Source: Streptomyces sedi (GTDB lineage Bacteria > Actinomycetota > Actinomycetes > Streptomycetales > Streptomycetaceae). From it: a stretch of 64,000 nt of DNA. This document shows, one piece after another, positions 41,298-50,122 of the stretch. A program made the translations under genes and the position numbers. Positions within the stretch are counted from its first letter, which is position 1. Every line of letters starts with the position of its first letter. The stretch is from assembly GCF_006335015.1 (NCBI RefSeq), contig NZ_VDGT01000003.1, positions 248,001 to 312,000 of the forward strand. The letters run 5' to 3'. The notes below the pieces were generated by a model. The model did no database searches. It was not told the origin of the DNA and was given only the letters and a program-made list of their open reading frames with translations.

Positions 41298-42814
41298 TCG
41301 GCCCGACCTCCCCCGCGCGGCCCCTCGCCGTCCTCGTCTCCCTCGGTCGCCGGTCCCGACGGGTCGGCGGACTCCTCCGGCCCGTCCCCGGCCCCGCCCT
41401 CCGGCCCGTTCTCCGACCTGTCCTTCGCCCTGTCCTTCGGCCCGTTCTCCGCCCCGTCCTTCGCCTCGTCCTTCGACAGCCGCGAGCCGCCCTCCCGCTC
41501 GCCGGCCGCCTCGCCCAACAGCTCGTCCAGCTCGGAGAAGTCCAACTGCTCGCGGTGGACGAAGCCGTCCGGGTCGTCCAGGTCACGCGCCGTCGGCAGC
41601 ATGTCGGGGTGGGTCCACAGGGCGTCCCTGCCCTGGGCGCCCCTGGCGTCCGTCAACGACGCCCACAGCCGCGCCGCGTCCCGCAGCCGGCGCGGACGCA
41701 GCTCAAGTCCGATCAGCGTGGCGAAGGTCTGCTCCGCCGGACCGCCGGAGGCGCGGCGCCTGCGCAGCGTCTCGCGCAGCGCCGAAGCGGACGGCAGATG
41801 CGGCTCGGCCGCCGCGTGCACCACTGCGTCCACCCAGCCCTCGACCAGCGCGAGCGCCGTCTCCAACCGGGCCAGCGCGGCCTTCTGCTCCGGGGTGTCC
41901 TCCGGCTCGAACAGGCCCTGCTGGAGCTTCTCCTGAAGCTCCTCGGGACGGCTCGGGTCGATCTGCCCGACCAGCCCCTCCAGCTTCGCCGTGTCCACCT
42001 GGATGCCGCGCGCGTACCCGTCCACCGCGCCGAACAGGTGCGAACGCAGCCACGGCACGTGCGAGAAGAGGCGCTGGTGCGCCGCCTCGCGCAGCGCCAG
42101 ATAGAGCCTGACCTCCTCCTCGGGGACCCCGAGGCCACGGCCGAGCGCCGCGACGTTCTGCGGGAGCAGCGCCGCCTTGCCCGCCGGGCCGAGCGGCAGC
42201 CCGATGTCCGTCGAGCCGACGACCTCGCCCGCCAGCGCGCCGACCGCCTGCCCGATCTGCGTGCCGAACATGGCGCCGCCCATGGAACGCATCACGCCCA
42301 TCAACGGCCCCGCCATGGCCCGCATCTCCTCGGGCAGCACCTGGCTCATCGCGCCGCCGACCCGCTCGGCCACCGGGTCGACCAGCTCCCGCCAGACCGG
42401 CAGCGTCGCCTCGACCCACTCGGCCCGGCTCCACGCCACCGTCGACGTGGCGCCCGACGGCAGCGAGGTGACGCCGTCCAGCCAGAGGTCGGCCAGCCGC
42501 ACCGCCTCCCGCGCCTGCTCGGTCTCCTGCGTGCTCACCGAGCGGTCCTTCGAACCGTCCTGGGCGCCCTGGGAAACGGTCTGGCGCGCGACGTTCTGCG
42601 CCAGCTCCCAGTTGACCGGGCCGCTGTCGTTGGACAGCATCTGGCCCAGCTGCTGGAAGGCGGCGCCCAGGTCCTGCGGGTTCATCCCGCCGGCGCCGAA
42701 GAGCGCGGACAGCGGGTTGTCGGCGGGGCCCTGGCCGCCGGGACCCCGGTTCTTGCCGGAATCGCCGTCCTCCGGCTCCTGCGGGAGGCCGAATCCGAAT
42801 GGAAAGTCACTCAC
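41294..42814 (-). CDS. Zincin_2 (DUF2342) zinc-dependent metalloprotease-like protein
   Basis: A 506-residue actinobacterial protein. A disordered N-terminus (MSDFPFGFG) is followed by a helical region with LMGVMRSMGGAMFGTQIGQAVGALAGEV, then a zincin-like motif LREAAHQRLFSHVPWL, which keeps the ExxH half of HExxH, and EGWVDAVV. The last 90 residues are low complexity: a four-residue periodic, charged tail (KDEAKDGAENGPKDRAKDRS) encoded by 12-bp repeats at about 41400-41470. The orthologue Rv3195 lies in the same neighbourhood of Mycobacterium. Protease activity is assumed from family assignment only. Confidence 0.85.
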   Translation of the reverse strand: MSDFPFGFGLPQEPEDGDSGKNRGPGGQGPADNPLSALFGAGGMNPQDLGAAFQQLGQMLSNDSGPVNWELAQNVARQTVSQGAQDGSKDRSVSTQETEQAREAVRLADLWLDGVTSLPSGATSTVAWSRAEWVEATLPVWRELVDPVAERVGGAMSQVLPEEMRAMAGPLMGVMRSMGGAMFGTQIGQAVGALAGEVVGSTDIGLPLGPAGKAALLPQNVAALGRGLGVPEEEVRLYLALREAAHQRLFSHVPWLRSHLFGAVDGYARGIQVDTAKLEGLVGQIDPSRPEELQEKLQQGLFEPEDTPEQKAALARLETALALVEGWVDAVVHAAAEPHLPSASALRETLRRRRASGGPAEQTFATLIGLELRPRRLRDAARLWASLTDARGAQGRDALWTHPDMLPTARDLDDPDGFVHREQLDFSELDELLGEAAGEREGGSRLSKDEAKDGAENGPKDRAKDRSENGPEGGAGDGPEESADPSGPATEGDEDGEGPRGGGRAE

Positions 42815-42960
42815 GGGAATCCTCGGCTCTTGTCATCGGACGTCGTCGGAAACGGAAGCGGACGCGCCCGGCATTCGCTGGTCCGTGCCCCCAGCCTAGA
42901 CACCTCTCAGGCAGGATGGGCGTGCGCACGTCGTACTGGAACAACCGCTGGAGAGGCCTC

Positions 42961-44124
42961 GTGAGTTCCCCGGAACCAGCCGTTCGCGCACCGCGAAACG
43001 GGTCAACCGCCCCCCTGACCGTCGCGGTGACCGGCGCGGCGAGAGGGCTCGGCGCCCGTCTCACCGAGCGGTTGCTCGACGTCCCCGAGGTGCGGCGCGT
43101 CCTCGCGCTGGACGAACGGCTCGGTGAGGCCAGGGGCGCCGAGTGGCACACGCTGGACGTGCGCGACCCGGCCATCGCCGACCTGCTGCGCACCTCGGGC
43201 GCGACCAGGGACGCCGAGGCGGACGACCCGGGGCAGGACGAGCCGGCGACCGCCCCCGTCGACGTCCTGGTGCACCTGGCGCTCGACCTGGACGTGGAGG
43301 CCGACCCCGTCGCCCGTACCGCGTTCAACGTGCGTGGCACGCAGACCGTGCTCACCGCCGCCGCCGCGGCCGGGGTGCGCAGGGTCGTGCTCTGCACCTC
43401 CGCGATGGTCTACGGCGCCCTGCCGGACAACGACGTGCCGCTCGCCGAGGACGCCGAGCTGCGCGCGACCGAGGACGCCACCTGCGTCGGCGACCTGCTG
43501 GAGATCGAACGGCTCGCCCAGCGCGCGCCCCGCGCACACCCGGGGCTCAACGTCACGGTCCTGCGCCCCTCCGTGCTCGTCGGCGGCACCGACACCGCGC
43601 TCACCCGCTACTTCGAGTCCCCCCGGCTGCTGGTGGTGGCCGGGTCCCGCCCGCGCTGGCAGTTCTGCCATGTGGACGACCTGGTCAGCGCGTTGGAGCT
43701 GGCGGTGCTTGAGAAGGTCGAAGGCGAGCTGGCGGTCGGCTGCGACGGCTGGCTGGAGCAGGAGGAGGTCGAGGAGCTGTCCGGCATCCGCCGGATGGAG
43801 CTGCCGCCCTCCGTCGCGCTCGGCGCGGCGACCCGGCTCCACCGGCTGGGCCTGACGCCCTCCCCGGCAGGCGACCTCGCCTACACCATGCATCCGTGGG
43901 TGGTCAGCGGCAGCCGGCTCTACGAGGCGGGCTGGCGGCCGACGTGGAGCAACGAGGAGGTGCTGGCGGAGCTGCTGGCCGAGGTGTCGGGGCGGCACAC
44001 GGTGGTGGGTCGCCGGTTGGGCCGCAAGGACGCGGCGACCACGCTGGGTGCCGCCGGCGCGACCGTCGCCCTGGTCGGCACCGCGGCGCTGGTGCGCCGC
44101 GCTCGGCGGGCCCGCCGCAGATGA
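42961..44124 (+). CDS. SDR-family NAD-dependent epimerase/dehydratase-like protein
   Basis: A 387-residue protein with an N-terminal Rossmann motif (TVAVTGAARGLGARLTERLL), an SDR core (VLCTSAMVYGALPDN) and a C-terminal hydrophobic stretch plus Arg-rich end (GAAGATVALVGTAALVRRARRARRR) that may tether it to the membrane. The YxxxK catalytic pair is not evident, so the reaction is unclear. The GTG at 42961 has GGAGAGG upstream and is preferred over the ATG at 42916. It is divergent from the Zincin_2 gene. Confidence 0.8.
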   Translation: MSSPEPAVRAPRNGSTAPLTVAVTGAARGLGARLTERLLDVPEVRRVLALDERLGEARGAEWHTLDVRDPAIADLLRTSGATRDAEADDPGQDEPATAPVDVLVHLALDLDVEADPVARTAFNVRGTQTVLTAAAAAGVRRVVLCTSAMVYGALPDNDVPLAEDAELRATEDATCVGDLLEIERLAQRAPRAHPGLNVTVLRPSVLVGGTDTALTRYFESPRLLVVAGSRPRWQFCHVDDLVSALELAVLEKVEGELAVGCDGWLEQEEVEELSGIRRMELPPSVALGAATRLHRLGLTPSPAGDLAYTMHPWVVSGSRLYEAGWRPTWSNEEVLAELLAEVSGRHTVVGRRLGRKDAATTLGAAGATVALVGTAALVRRARRARRR

Positions 44125-44152
44125 CCGCGCGGCCATGGGAGATCATGGGGAC

Positions 44153-44626
44153 ATGACCACCGAGGACCCGGTCCGGCTGCTGGCCCTGCGTGAGACGCCG
44201 CTCTCGGTCGACGAGGTCCAGCGGGCCGTCGCCGACGACGCCGCCGGCGGCGTCGTTCTCTTCGTCGGCACCGTGCGGGACCACGACGGGCATCCGGAGG
44301 ACGCCGCCGTCACCGCTCTGGAGTACTCGGCGCATCCGACGGCGGAGGCCGAGCTGCGCCGGGTCGCCGAGGACGTGGTGGCCGGGTTCCCCGGCTGCGC
44401 GGTGGCCGCGACGCACCGGGTCGGCGCGCTGGCCGTGGGAGACGTGGCCGTCGTGGTGGCCGTTTCGGCGGCCCACAGGGGCGAGGCGTTCGCCGCCTCG
44501 CGCCGGCTGATCGACGACCTCAAGCGCCGCGTTCCGATCTGGAAGCACCAGCGGTTCGCCGACGGTGGTGAGGAGTGGGTGGGGGCCGGCGAGCGCCGCT
44601 CGGCGGGCTCCGCTCCGGTTGCGTAA
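44153..44626 (+). CDS. moaE: Molybdopterin synthase catalytic subunit MoaE
   Basis: A 157-residue enzyme that, with thiocarboxylated MoaD, adds two sulfurs to precursor Z to form molybdopterin. VLFVGTVRDHDG, LEYSAHPTAEAEL and AVSAAHRGEAFAASRRLIDDLKRRVPIWK match MoaE, including the two active-site lysines of LK...PIWK (7 apart, as in E. coli K119/K126). The usual PIWKKE is PIWKHQ here. It fits the moeZ and modAB genes in the same window. The ATG at 44153 follows GGGAG. Confidence 0.93.
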   Translation: MTTEDPVRLLALRETPLSVDEVQRAVADDAAGGVVLFVGTVRDHDGHPEDAAVTALEYSAHPTAEAELRRVAEDVVAGFPGCAVAATHRVGALAVGDVAVVVAVSAAHRGEAFAASRRLIDDLKRRVPIWKHQRFADGGEEWVGAGERRSAGSAPVA

Positions 44627-44689
44627 CCAGGGGAGCCGGCCGAGCGTTGGAGTGACGACGCAGTGGTCGGTGCAGGTGGGAGGTAGGAG

Positions 44690-44863
44690 ATGGCGGTTCT
44701 CGTCTGGTTGTTGATCCCGGTCGCCGGAGGGGTGGTCGCGGGCATATGGAGCGCGTGGGCGACCCGACGTGGCAACGCGGGGCGCAATGTCAGGGACAGC
44801 GTCGGGGTGCGGGGGTACGAGGCCTTCCGCGCCGCGATGGAACGGGCCCCGGCCGACGGCTGA
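44690..44863 (+). CDS. 57-residue single-span membrane protein
   Basis: A small ORF with a strong ribosome binding site (GGAGGTAGGAG) just before the ATG. Residues 3-24 form one transmembrane helix (VLVWLLIPVAGGVVAGIWSAW). The rest is a short basic/acidic cytoplasmic tail (TRRGNAGRNVRDSVGVRGYEAFRAAMERAP). It lies between moaE and the YlbL protease, 25 nt before the protease ATG. The same kind of gene is common at this place in streptomycetes as far as I recall, so it is probably real. Function is unknown; it might be a partner of the protease. Confidence 0.75.
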   Translation: MAVLVWLLIPVAGGVVAGIWSAWATRRGNAGRNVRDSVGVRGYEAFRAAMERAPADG

Positions 44864-44888
44864 CAGTGCCGTCACGTACTGTCAAGCC

Positions 44889-45983
44889 ATGCCACGCCGC
44901 ACCGCGACTCTGCTGACATCGGTTCTGTTGCTGATCGGGATGCTCTGCGCCGGGGTGTTGATCCAGGTGCCCTACGCGGAGATGTCCCCCGGCCCGACGG
45001 TGAACACGCTCGGCGACCACGACGGCGAGCCCGTGCTGAGCGTGGACGGCGAGGAGACCTACGAGTCCAGCGGCCATCTGAACATGACGACGGTCAGGGT
45101 CACCGGCATCAACTACCGGATGAACCTGCTGGAGGCGGTGCACGGCTGGCTCGCCGACGACCGGGCCGTGGTGCCGCACGAGACGCTCTATCCGGAGGAC
45201 GTCTCGGCCGACCAGGTCGAGGAGCGGAACGCGGAGGAGTTCACCCAGTCGCAGGAGAGCGCCAAGGTCGTGGCGCTGCGCGCACTGGGGTACGACGTTC
45301 CGGAGCAGACGGTGGTGGCCGCCGTCGTCGAGGACAGCCCGGCGCAGGACGCGCTGCACGCGGGGGACGCGATCATCGCGGTCGACGGCACCGAGGTCAC
45401 CGAGCCGGGGCAGGTCGCCGAGCTGGTGACCCGGCACGAGCCGGGCGAGGACGTGGTGTTCAGCGTCGTTCCGGCCGAGCAGGCCCAGGAGGCGATGAAC
45501 GGCGGGGGCGAGCTGCCGGAGGAGACCAGCGAGGTCACGGTCACCACGGGGGAGGCCCCCGACGACCAGCGGGCGATCGTCGGCATCCAGGCGGGACTCG
45601 CCTTCTCGCTGCCGTTCGAGGTGGACATCAAGCTGGCCGACGTGGGCGGCCCGAGCGCGGGGCTGATGTTCGCGCTGGGGCTGATGGACCGGCTCACCGA
45701 GGAGGACCTGACCGGCGGCGAGTTCGTCGCCGGCACGGGCACCATCGACGACCAGGGCGTGGTCGGCCCGATCGGCGGGATCTCGATGAAGATCATCGCG
45801 GCCCGGGAGGCCGGCGCCGAGTACTTCCTGACCCCCAGTGAGAACTGCGCCACCGCCGCCGAGCACGTGCCGGACGGGCTGACGCTGGTGGAGGTCGACA
45901 CCCTCGACGACGCCCTGGCGGCGCTGGAGTCGATACGCGGGGGCGACACCGACCGGCTCACGGAGTGCGAGACCGCCGGATAG
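44889..45983 (+). CDS. YlbL-type PDZ/Lon (S16) membrane serine protease
   Basis: A 364-residue protein with an N-terminal signal-anchor (LLTSVLLLIGMLCAGVLIQVPY), a PDZ domain (about 145-190; VVEDSPAQDALHAGDAIIAVDGTEV) and a C-terminal Lon protease domain with catalytic Ser in VGGPSAGLMFALG and Lys in GGISMKIIAAREAG. It cleaves proteins outside the membrane and is linked to recovery from DNA damage in Bacillus (YlbL). The orthologue Rv3194c is in the equivalent place in Mycobacterium. The ATG at 44889 is the only start that gives a normal signal-anchor. Confidence 0.92.
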   Translation: MPRRTATLLTSVLLLIGMLCAGVLIQVPYAEMSPGPTVNTLGDHDGEPVLSVDGEETYESSGHLNMTTVRVTGINYRMNLLEAVHGWLADDRAVVPHETLYPEDVSADQVEERNAEEFTQSQESAKVVALRALGYDVPEQTVVAAVVEDSPAQDALHAGDAIIAVDGTEVTEPGQVAELVTRHEPGEDVVFSVVPAEQAQEAMNGGGELPEETSEVTVTTGEAPDDQRAIVGIQAGLAFSLPFEVDIKLADVGGPSAGLMFALGLMDRLTEEDLTGGEFVAGTGTIDDQGVVGPIGGISMKIIAAREAGAEYFLTPSENCATAAEHVPDGLTLVEVDTLDDALAALESIRGGDTDRLTECETAG

Positions 45984-46070
45984 CGGCCCCCGCACCCCGT
46001 CGCCCGGCCGGCGTCGCCCGCCACCGCGCCGCGCGCACGCGCCGGCCGGCGGCTCTGTCGGGCAGGTGGC

Positions 46071-46640
46071 TCAGTCGGAGAAGGTGACGGCCAGCGCGTC
46101 GGCGAGCCCGGGCACCAGCTCGGGGCCGGTGAGCACCTCGGTCTCGCTGTCCTTCTCCCGCAGCCGCACCGCCGACTCCCGCCGCCCGTCGCGCAGTACG
46201 GCCACGGTCAGCCGGACCTCGCGGCGCTCGGGGTGTTCGGCGACCCAGCGCTCCAGGCCCCGCTCGTCGAGGTCGTCGGGCGCGGCCTCCTCGGCGGAGG
46301 GCGGCAGCATCAGCCGCTCCACGGTCATCGCGCAGCCGGCGACCGCGTCCGGCCAGGCGATGGTCGCGAGGAACTCGTCCAGCGGCACGTCGGGCGGGAG
46401 CTCGTCCTGCTCCACGGGGGTCAGGCCCCCGTCGGCCGACTCGCCCAGGTCGAGCCGCTCGGCGAGTTCGGGCTCCTCGGCGCGCAGCCGCACGGTGTCG
46501 ACCAGCGCGAAGAGTTGGGCGGGGCGGTCCCAGCCGAGTCCGGCGGCGTAGGAGTCGATCTCCAGGACGGTCCTGGTGAGCGGTTCGGCCGCCAGTGGGG
46601 TCGCGGCGGGTGCGTCGGGGCGATTGTTGTCCATGGGCAT
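46071..46640 (-). CDS. PPA1309-family actinobacterial protein
   Basis: A 189-residue acidic cytoplasmic protein of an actinobacteria-wide family of unknown function. Features are LTRTVLEIDSYAAGLGWDRPAQLFALVDT, WPDAVAGCAMTVERLMLP and VLRDGRRESAVRLREKDSETEVLTGPELVPGLADAL. The ATG at 46640 has GGTGAG 10 nt upstream; the ATG at 46634 is an alternative. It is divergent from the UPF0182 gene and convergent with the YlbL protease. Confidence 0.82.
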   Translation of the reverse strand: MPMDNNRPDAPAATPLAAEPLTRTVLEIDSYAAGLGWDRPAQLFALVDTVRLRAEEPELAERLDLGESADGGLTPVEQDELPPDVPLDEFLATIAWPDAVAGCAMTVERLMLPPSAEEAAPDDLDERGLERWVAEHPERREVRLTVAVLRDGRRESAVRLREKDSETEVLTGPELVPGLADALAVTFSD

Positions 46641-46758
46641 ATCGTGCCGTCTCACCCCCCGAAAACGGGAACCGAGTAAAGGTTGAGTAAGTTAGTTCAG
46701 TGGGCCGTTCTGTGGACTGGCCCGGCTTCAGATCCCGCGAATCTTTGAGGTGCGCACC

Positions 46759-49725
46759 TTGGCTTTCCAGATGCCGGACCGGGGCTCGGGCTCGGGCCGC
46801 CCCAACGGTCCGAACGGACCCAGAGGACCAAGAGGCCCGGGAGGGCCGAGGTTCAGTGTCGGCCGCCCGTCCCGAGGGGCCAGGACGCTGCTGATCACAG
46901 CGGCGATCCTGGCCGCGTTGGCCATCCTCTTCGCCATGTTCGCGGGGTTCTGGACGGACTGGCTGTGGTACCGCTCCGTGGCCTACACGAGCGTGTACCG
47001 CACCCAGATGTTCACCCGGGCCGTGATGTTCACCGTCTTCGGTGTGCTGATGGCCGTCGCGGTCGCCTTCAACATCTGGCTGGCGCACCGGCTCAGGCCG
47101 CCGCTGAGCGCGATGTCCATGGAGCAGCAGAACCTGGACCGCTACCGGATGAGCATCGCCCCCTTCAAGAAGTGGGTGGTGCTGGCGGTCGCGGCGGTCA
47201 TCGGTCTGATCGCGGGCGGCTCCGCCTCCAGCCAGTGGCGCACCTGGCTTCAGTGGATCAACGGCGAGTCGTTCGGGGTCACCGACCCGCAGTTCGGCAA
47301 GGACGTGTCGTTCTTCGCGTTCGACTACCCCTTCTACCGCTTCCTGCTGGGCTTCGGCTTCGCGGTCGTGGTGCTCTCGGCGTTGGCCGCCGCGCTCACC
47401 CACTACCTCTACGGCGGCATCCGGCTGACCACCCCCGGCAGCCGGATCACCCAGTCGGCGACCGGCCATCTGTCGGTGCTGGTGGGCCTCTTCGTGGCGC
47501 TGAAGGCGGTCGCGTACTGGTTCGACCGGTACGGACTCGCGTTGAAGAGCGGTGACTTCCGGGACAACGAGGGCTGGACGGGCCTGCGTTACGTCGACGC
47601 CAACGCGTATCTGCCGGCGAAGACGATCCTGGCGATCATCGCGGCGATCTGCGCGGTGCTCTTCTTCGCCACCCTGTGGCGCCGCGGCTGGCAGCTGCCG
47701 GTCATCGGCCTCGGCCTGATGGTGCTCTCGGCGGTCCTGATCGGCGGCGTCTACCCGGCGCTCGTCCAGCAGTTCCAGGTCAAGCCGAACGAGCAGGCCA
47801 AGGAGACTCCGTACATCCAGAAGCACATGGAGTCGACGACCCAGGCCTACGACATCGCCGACGCACAAGTCGAGGACTACTCGGGCCAGAGCGAGGCGGA
47901 GGCGGAGGAGCTGCGGAACGCGGTCTCCGACACCGCCAGCATCCGCCTGCTCGACCCGAGCGTCGTCTCGCCGGCGTTCCAGCAGATCCAGCAGGTCAGG
48001 GGCTACTACCAGTTCTCGCCGACGCTGGACGTCGACCGCTACTCGATCGAAGACTCCGAGCAGGACACCGTGGTGGGCCTGCGGGAGATGAACGTCAACA
48101 ACGCTCCCGAGCGGAACTGGATCAACGACCACTTCCGCTACACCCACGGCTTCGGCATGGTGGCGGCGAGCGGCACCGACATCCTCTCCAACGGCCAGCC
48201 GGACTTCCTGGAGCGCGACCTGCCGCCCGAGGGCGACCTCGGCGACTACGAGCCGCGGGTGTACTTCGGCGAGTACACCACCCAGTACTCGATCGTGGGC
48301 GGTCCGCAGCAGGAGATCGACTACGCGGGCGAGGACGGCGAGGTCGAGTACAGCTACTCGGGCGACGCCGGCGTCAACCTGGACAACTACTTCAACCGCG
48401 CCGCCTACGCCCTGACGATGGGCGAGCCGCAGATCCTCTACTCGGGGGCGATCGGCGAGGGTTCGCGCATCCTGTACAACAGGACGCCGAAGGAGCGGGT
48501 CGAGGCGGTGGCGCCGTGGCTGACCATCGACGGCGACCCGTACCCGGCGGTGGTCGACGGCCGCATCCAGTGGATCGTGGACGCCTACACCACGACCAAC
48601 GGCTATCCGTACTCCTCGCGCACCACGCTCGGGGACGTCACCGAGACGTCGTTGACGGAGAACCAGGGCGAGGTCATCGCCCAGGAGAACAACGTCAACT
48701 ACATCAGGAACTCGGTGAAGGCCACCGTCGACGCCTACTCGGGCTCGGTGGAGCTGTACGAGTGGGACACCGAGGACCCGGTCCTGAAGACCTGGCGCAA
48801 CGCGTTCCCCGACACCGTCCAGGACCGCGAGCAGATCAGCGAGGAGCTGATGGACCACCTGCGGTACCCGCAGGATCTGTTCAAGGTCCAGCGTGAGCTG
48901 CTCCAGCGTTACCACGTGGACAACGCGGGCCAGTTCTACTCGGGTTCGGAGCGGTGGGCCGTCCCCGACGACCCGACGCACCAGGGCCAGACGGTGCCGC
49001 CGTACTACCTGAGCATGAAGATGCCCGACCAGGACGGGCAGGTCTTCTCGCTGACGACCACGTTCACGCCACTCAACCGCGACACCCTCGCGGCGTACAT
49101 GGCGGTCGAGGCGGACGCGAGAAGCGACGACTACGGCAAGATGAGAATCCTGACCCTGCCGTCCAACACGACGGTCTGGGGTCCACAGCAGGTGCAGAGC
49201 CGGTTCAACTCCGATCCGGAGATCGCCGAGAGCATCAACCTGCTCTCCAGAGGCGATTCCGAGGTGGAGTACGGCAACCTGCTGACCGTGCCACTGGAGG
49301 GCGGTCTGCTCTACGTCGAGCCGGTCTACGTGCGTGGTGCGGGCACCAACTACCCGCTGCTGCGGCGCGTTCTGGTGACCTACGGCGAGACCACCGCCTT
49401 CGAGGACACTCTTGAGGACGCGTTGGACGTCGTCTTCGGGGTCACCGAATCCGGTGAGGAACCGGAGGAGACACCACCCCCGGAAGAGGGTGAGGAGGAG
49501 CCGCCGCCGGACGGCGAGGCGACCGTTCAGGAGTCCATCGAGGAGGCCCAGCAGGCCTGGGAGGACAGCGAGCAGGCGCTCCAGAACGGCGACTGGGAGG
49601 CCTTCGGCGAGGCCCAGGCGCGTCTGGAGGAGGCTCTGGACCAGCTGGGCGGCCAGGACCCGGCACGCAACGAGGAGGAGGAGACCCCGCCCGACGAGGA
49701 GTCGTCACCCGACGCCAACTCCTAG
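46759..49725 (+). CDS. UPF0182 family membrane protein
   Basis: A 988-residue protein. After a Gly/Pro-rich cytoplasmic N-terminus come about seven transmembrane helices (roughly 45-345; [14 protein letters not shown] and [17 protein letters not shown] are family hallmarks), then a large extracytoplasmic domain (about 350-900) and an acidic Glu/Pro-rich tail. The TTG at 46759 is taken as the start because GAGGTG ends 6 nt before it. The GTG at 46750 overlaps that ribosome binding site. Orthologue Rv3193c in Mycobacterium. Function is unknown; involvement in envelope processes is only inferred from topology. Confidence 0.92.
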   Translation: MAFQMPDRGSGSGRPNGPNGPRGPRGPGGPRFSVGRPSRGARTLLITAAILAALAILFAMFAGFWTDWLWYRSVAYTSVYRTQMFTRAVMFTVFGVLMAVAVAFNIWLAHRLRPPLSAMSMEQQNLDRYRMSIAPFKKWVVLAVAAVIGLIAGGSASSQWRTWLQWINGESFGVTDPQFGKDVSFFAFDYPFYRFLLGFGFAVVVLSALAAALTHYLYGGIRLTTPGSRITQSATGHLSVLVGLFVALKAVAYWFDRYGLALKSGDFRDNEGWTGLRYVDANAYLPAKTILAIIAAICAVLFFATLWRRGWQLPVIGLGLMVLSAVLIGGVYPALVQQFQVKPNEQAKETPYIQKHMESTTQAYDIADAQVEDYSGQSEAEAEELRNAVSDTASIRLLDPSVVSPAFQQIQQVRGYYQFSPTLDVDRYSIEDSEQDTVVGLREMNVNNAPERNWINDHFRYTHGFGMVAASGTDILSNGQPDFLERDLPPEGDLGDYEPRVYFGEYTTQYSIVGGPQQEIDYAGEDGEVEYSYSGDAGVNLDNYFNRAAYALTMGEPQILYSGAIGEGSRILYNRTPKERVEAVAPWLTIDGDPYPAVVDGRIQWIVDAYTTTNGYPYSSRTTLGDVTETSLTENQGEVIAQENNVNYIRNSVKATVDAYSGSVELYEWDTEDPVLKTWRNAFPDTVQDREQISEELMDHLRYPQDLFKVQRELLQRYHVDNAGQFYSGSERWAVPDDPTHQGQTVPPYYLSMKMPDQDGQVFSLTTTFTPLNRDTLAAYMAVEADARSDDYGKMRILTLPSNTTVWGPQQVQSRFNSDPEIAESINLLSRGDSEVEYGNLLTVPLEGGLLYVEPVYVRGAGTNYPLLRRVLVTYGETTAFEDTLEDALDVVFGVTESGEEPEETPPPEEGEEEPPPDGEATVQESIEEAQQAWEDSEQALQNGDWEAFGEAQARLEEALDQLGGQDPARNEEEETPPDEESSPDANS

Positions 49726-50122
49726 TCCGATAAGGGACGTTGAACGCGTCCTCGGGGAGTTCGTCCCGTGGGGCCCGGTGCCGTGTGACGGCGCCGGGCC
49801 CCGGCGTTTTCCGGCCTACTTCGCTGTCGTCACGCACCGTGCATCCCGGATGCGTCGTGACGGCGGTGGTCCGAGGTGCGGACGGGAGGGATGGGAGCCG
49901 CGGGTGGGGGGAACGTCAACCCCGGGGCGCTGTTCGGCGTTCGTACAGGTGTAGTGCCGGCCCTGATTGTCGGTGGCAGGGGCCATACTGCGTGACGAAT
50001 CTCGATAACTCCCCACCGGCGACGGTGTTTGGGTGTATCCATATCGGGAAGTCGACAAAACGTCGAAGTGACTTCACGGGGCGCGGTATACCAGGTGTAC
50101 GCAGGTTTCGGGTGGTGCGACT
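49726..50122. other. 397-bp intergenic region with terminator and AT-richer promoter zone
   Basis: No gene is seen. The left part holds the terminator at 49770-49802. The right part (about 49960-50090) is lower in GC and holds an 8-bp palindrome GGTATACC (50084-50091) and a short inverted repeat GAAGTC/GACTTC (about 50049-50075), a likely promoter zone for the Sel1 gene. Confidence 0.5.
49770..49810 (+). terminator. Intrinsic terminator after the UPF0182 gene
   Basis: A 15-bp stem (49770-49784 with 49788-49802, one T-G pair, 3-nt loop) is followed by GGCGTTTT. Strong hairpin with a short T-run. Confidence 0.8.

Noticed and set aside
45958..48981. 1007-aa minus-strand ORF opposite the UPF0182 gene
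   Set aside because: Its composition is that of an antisense shadow (Arg/Val/Asp-rich, no motif). The + strand product is a clear UPF0182 protein.
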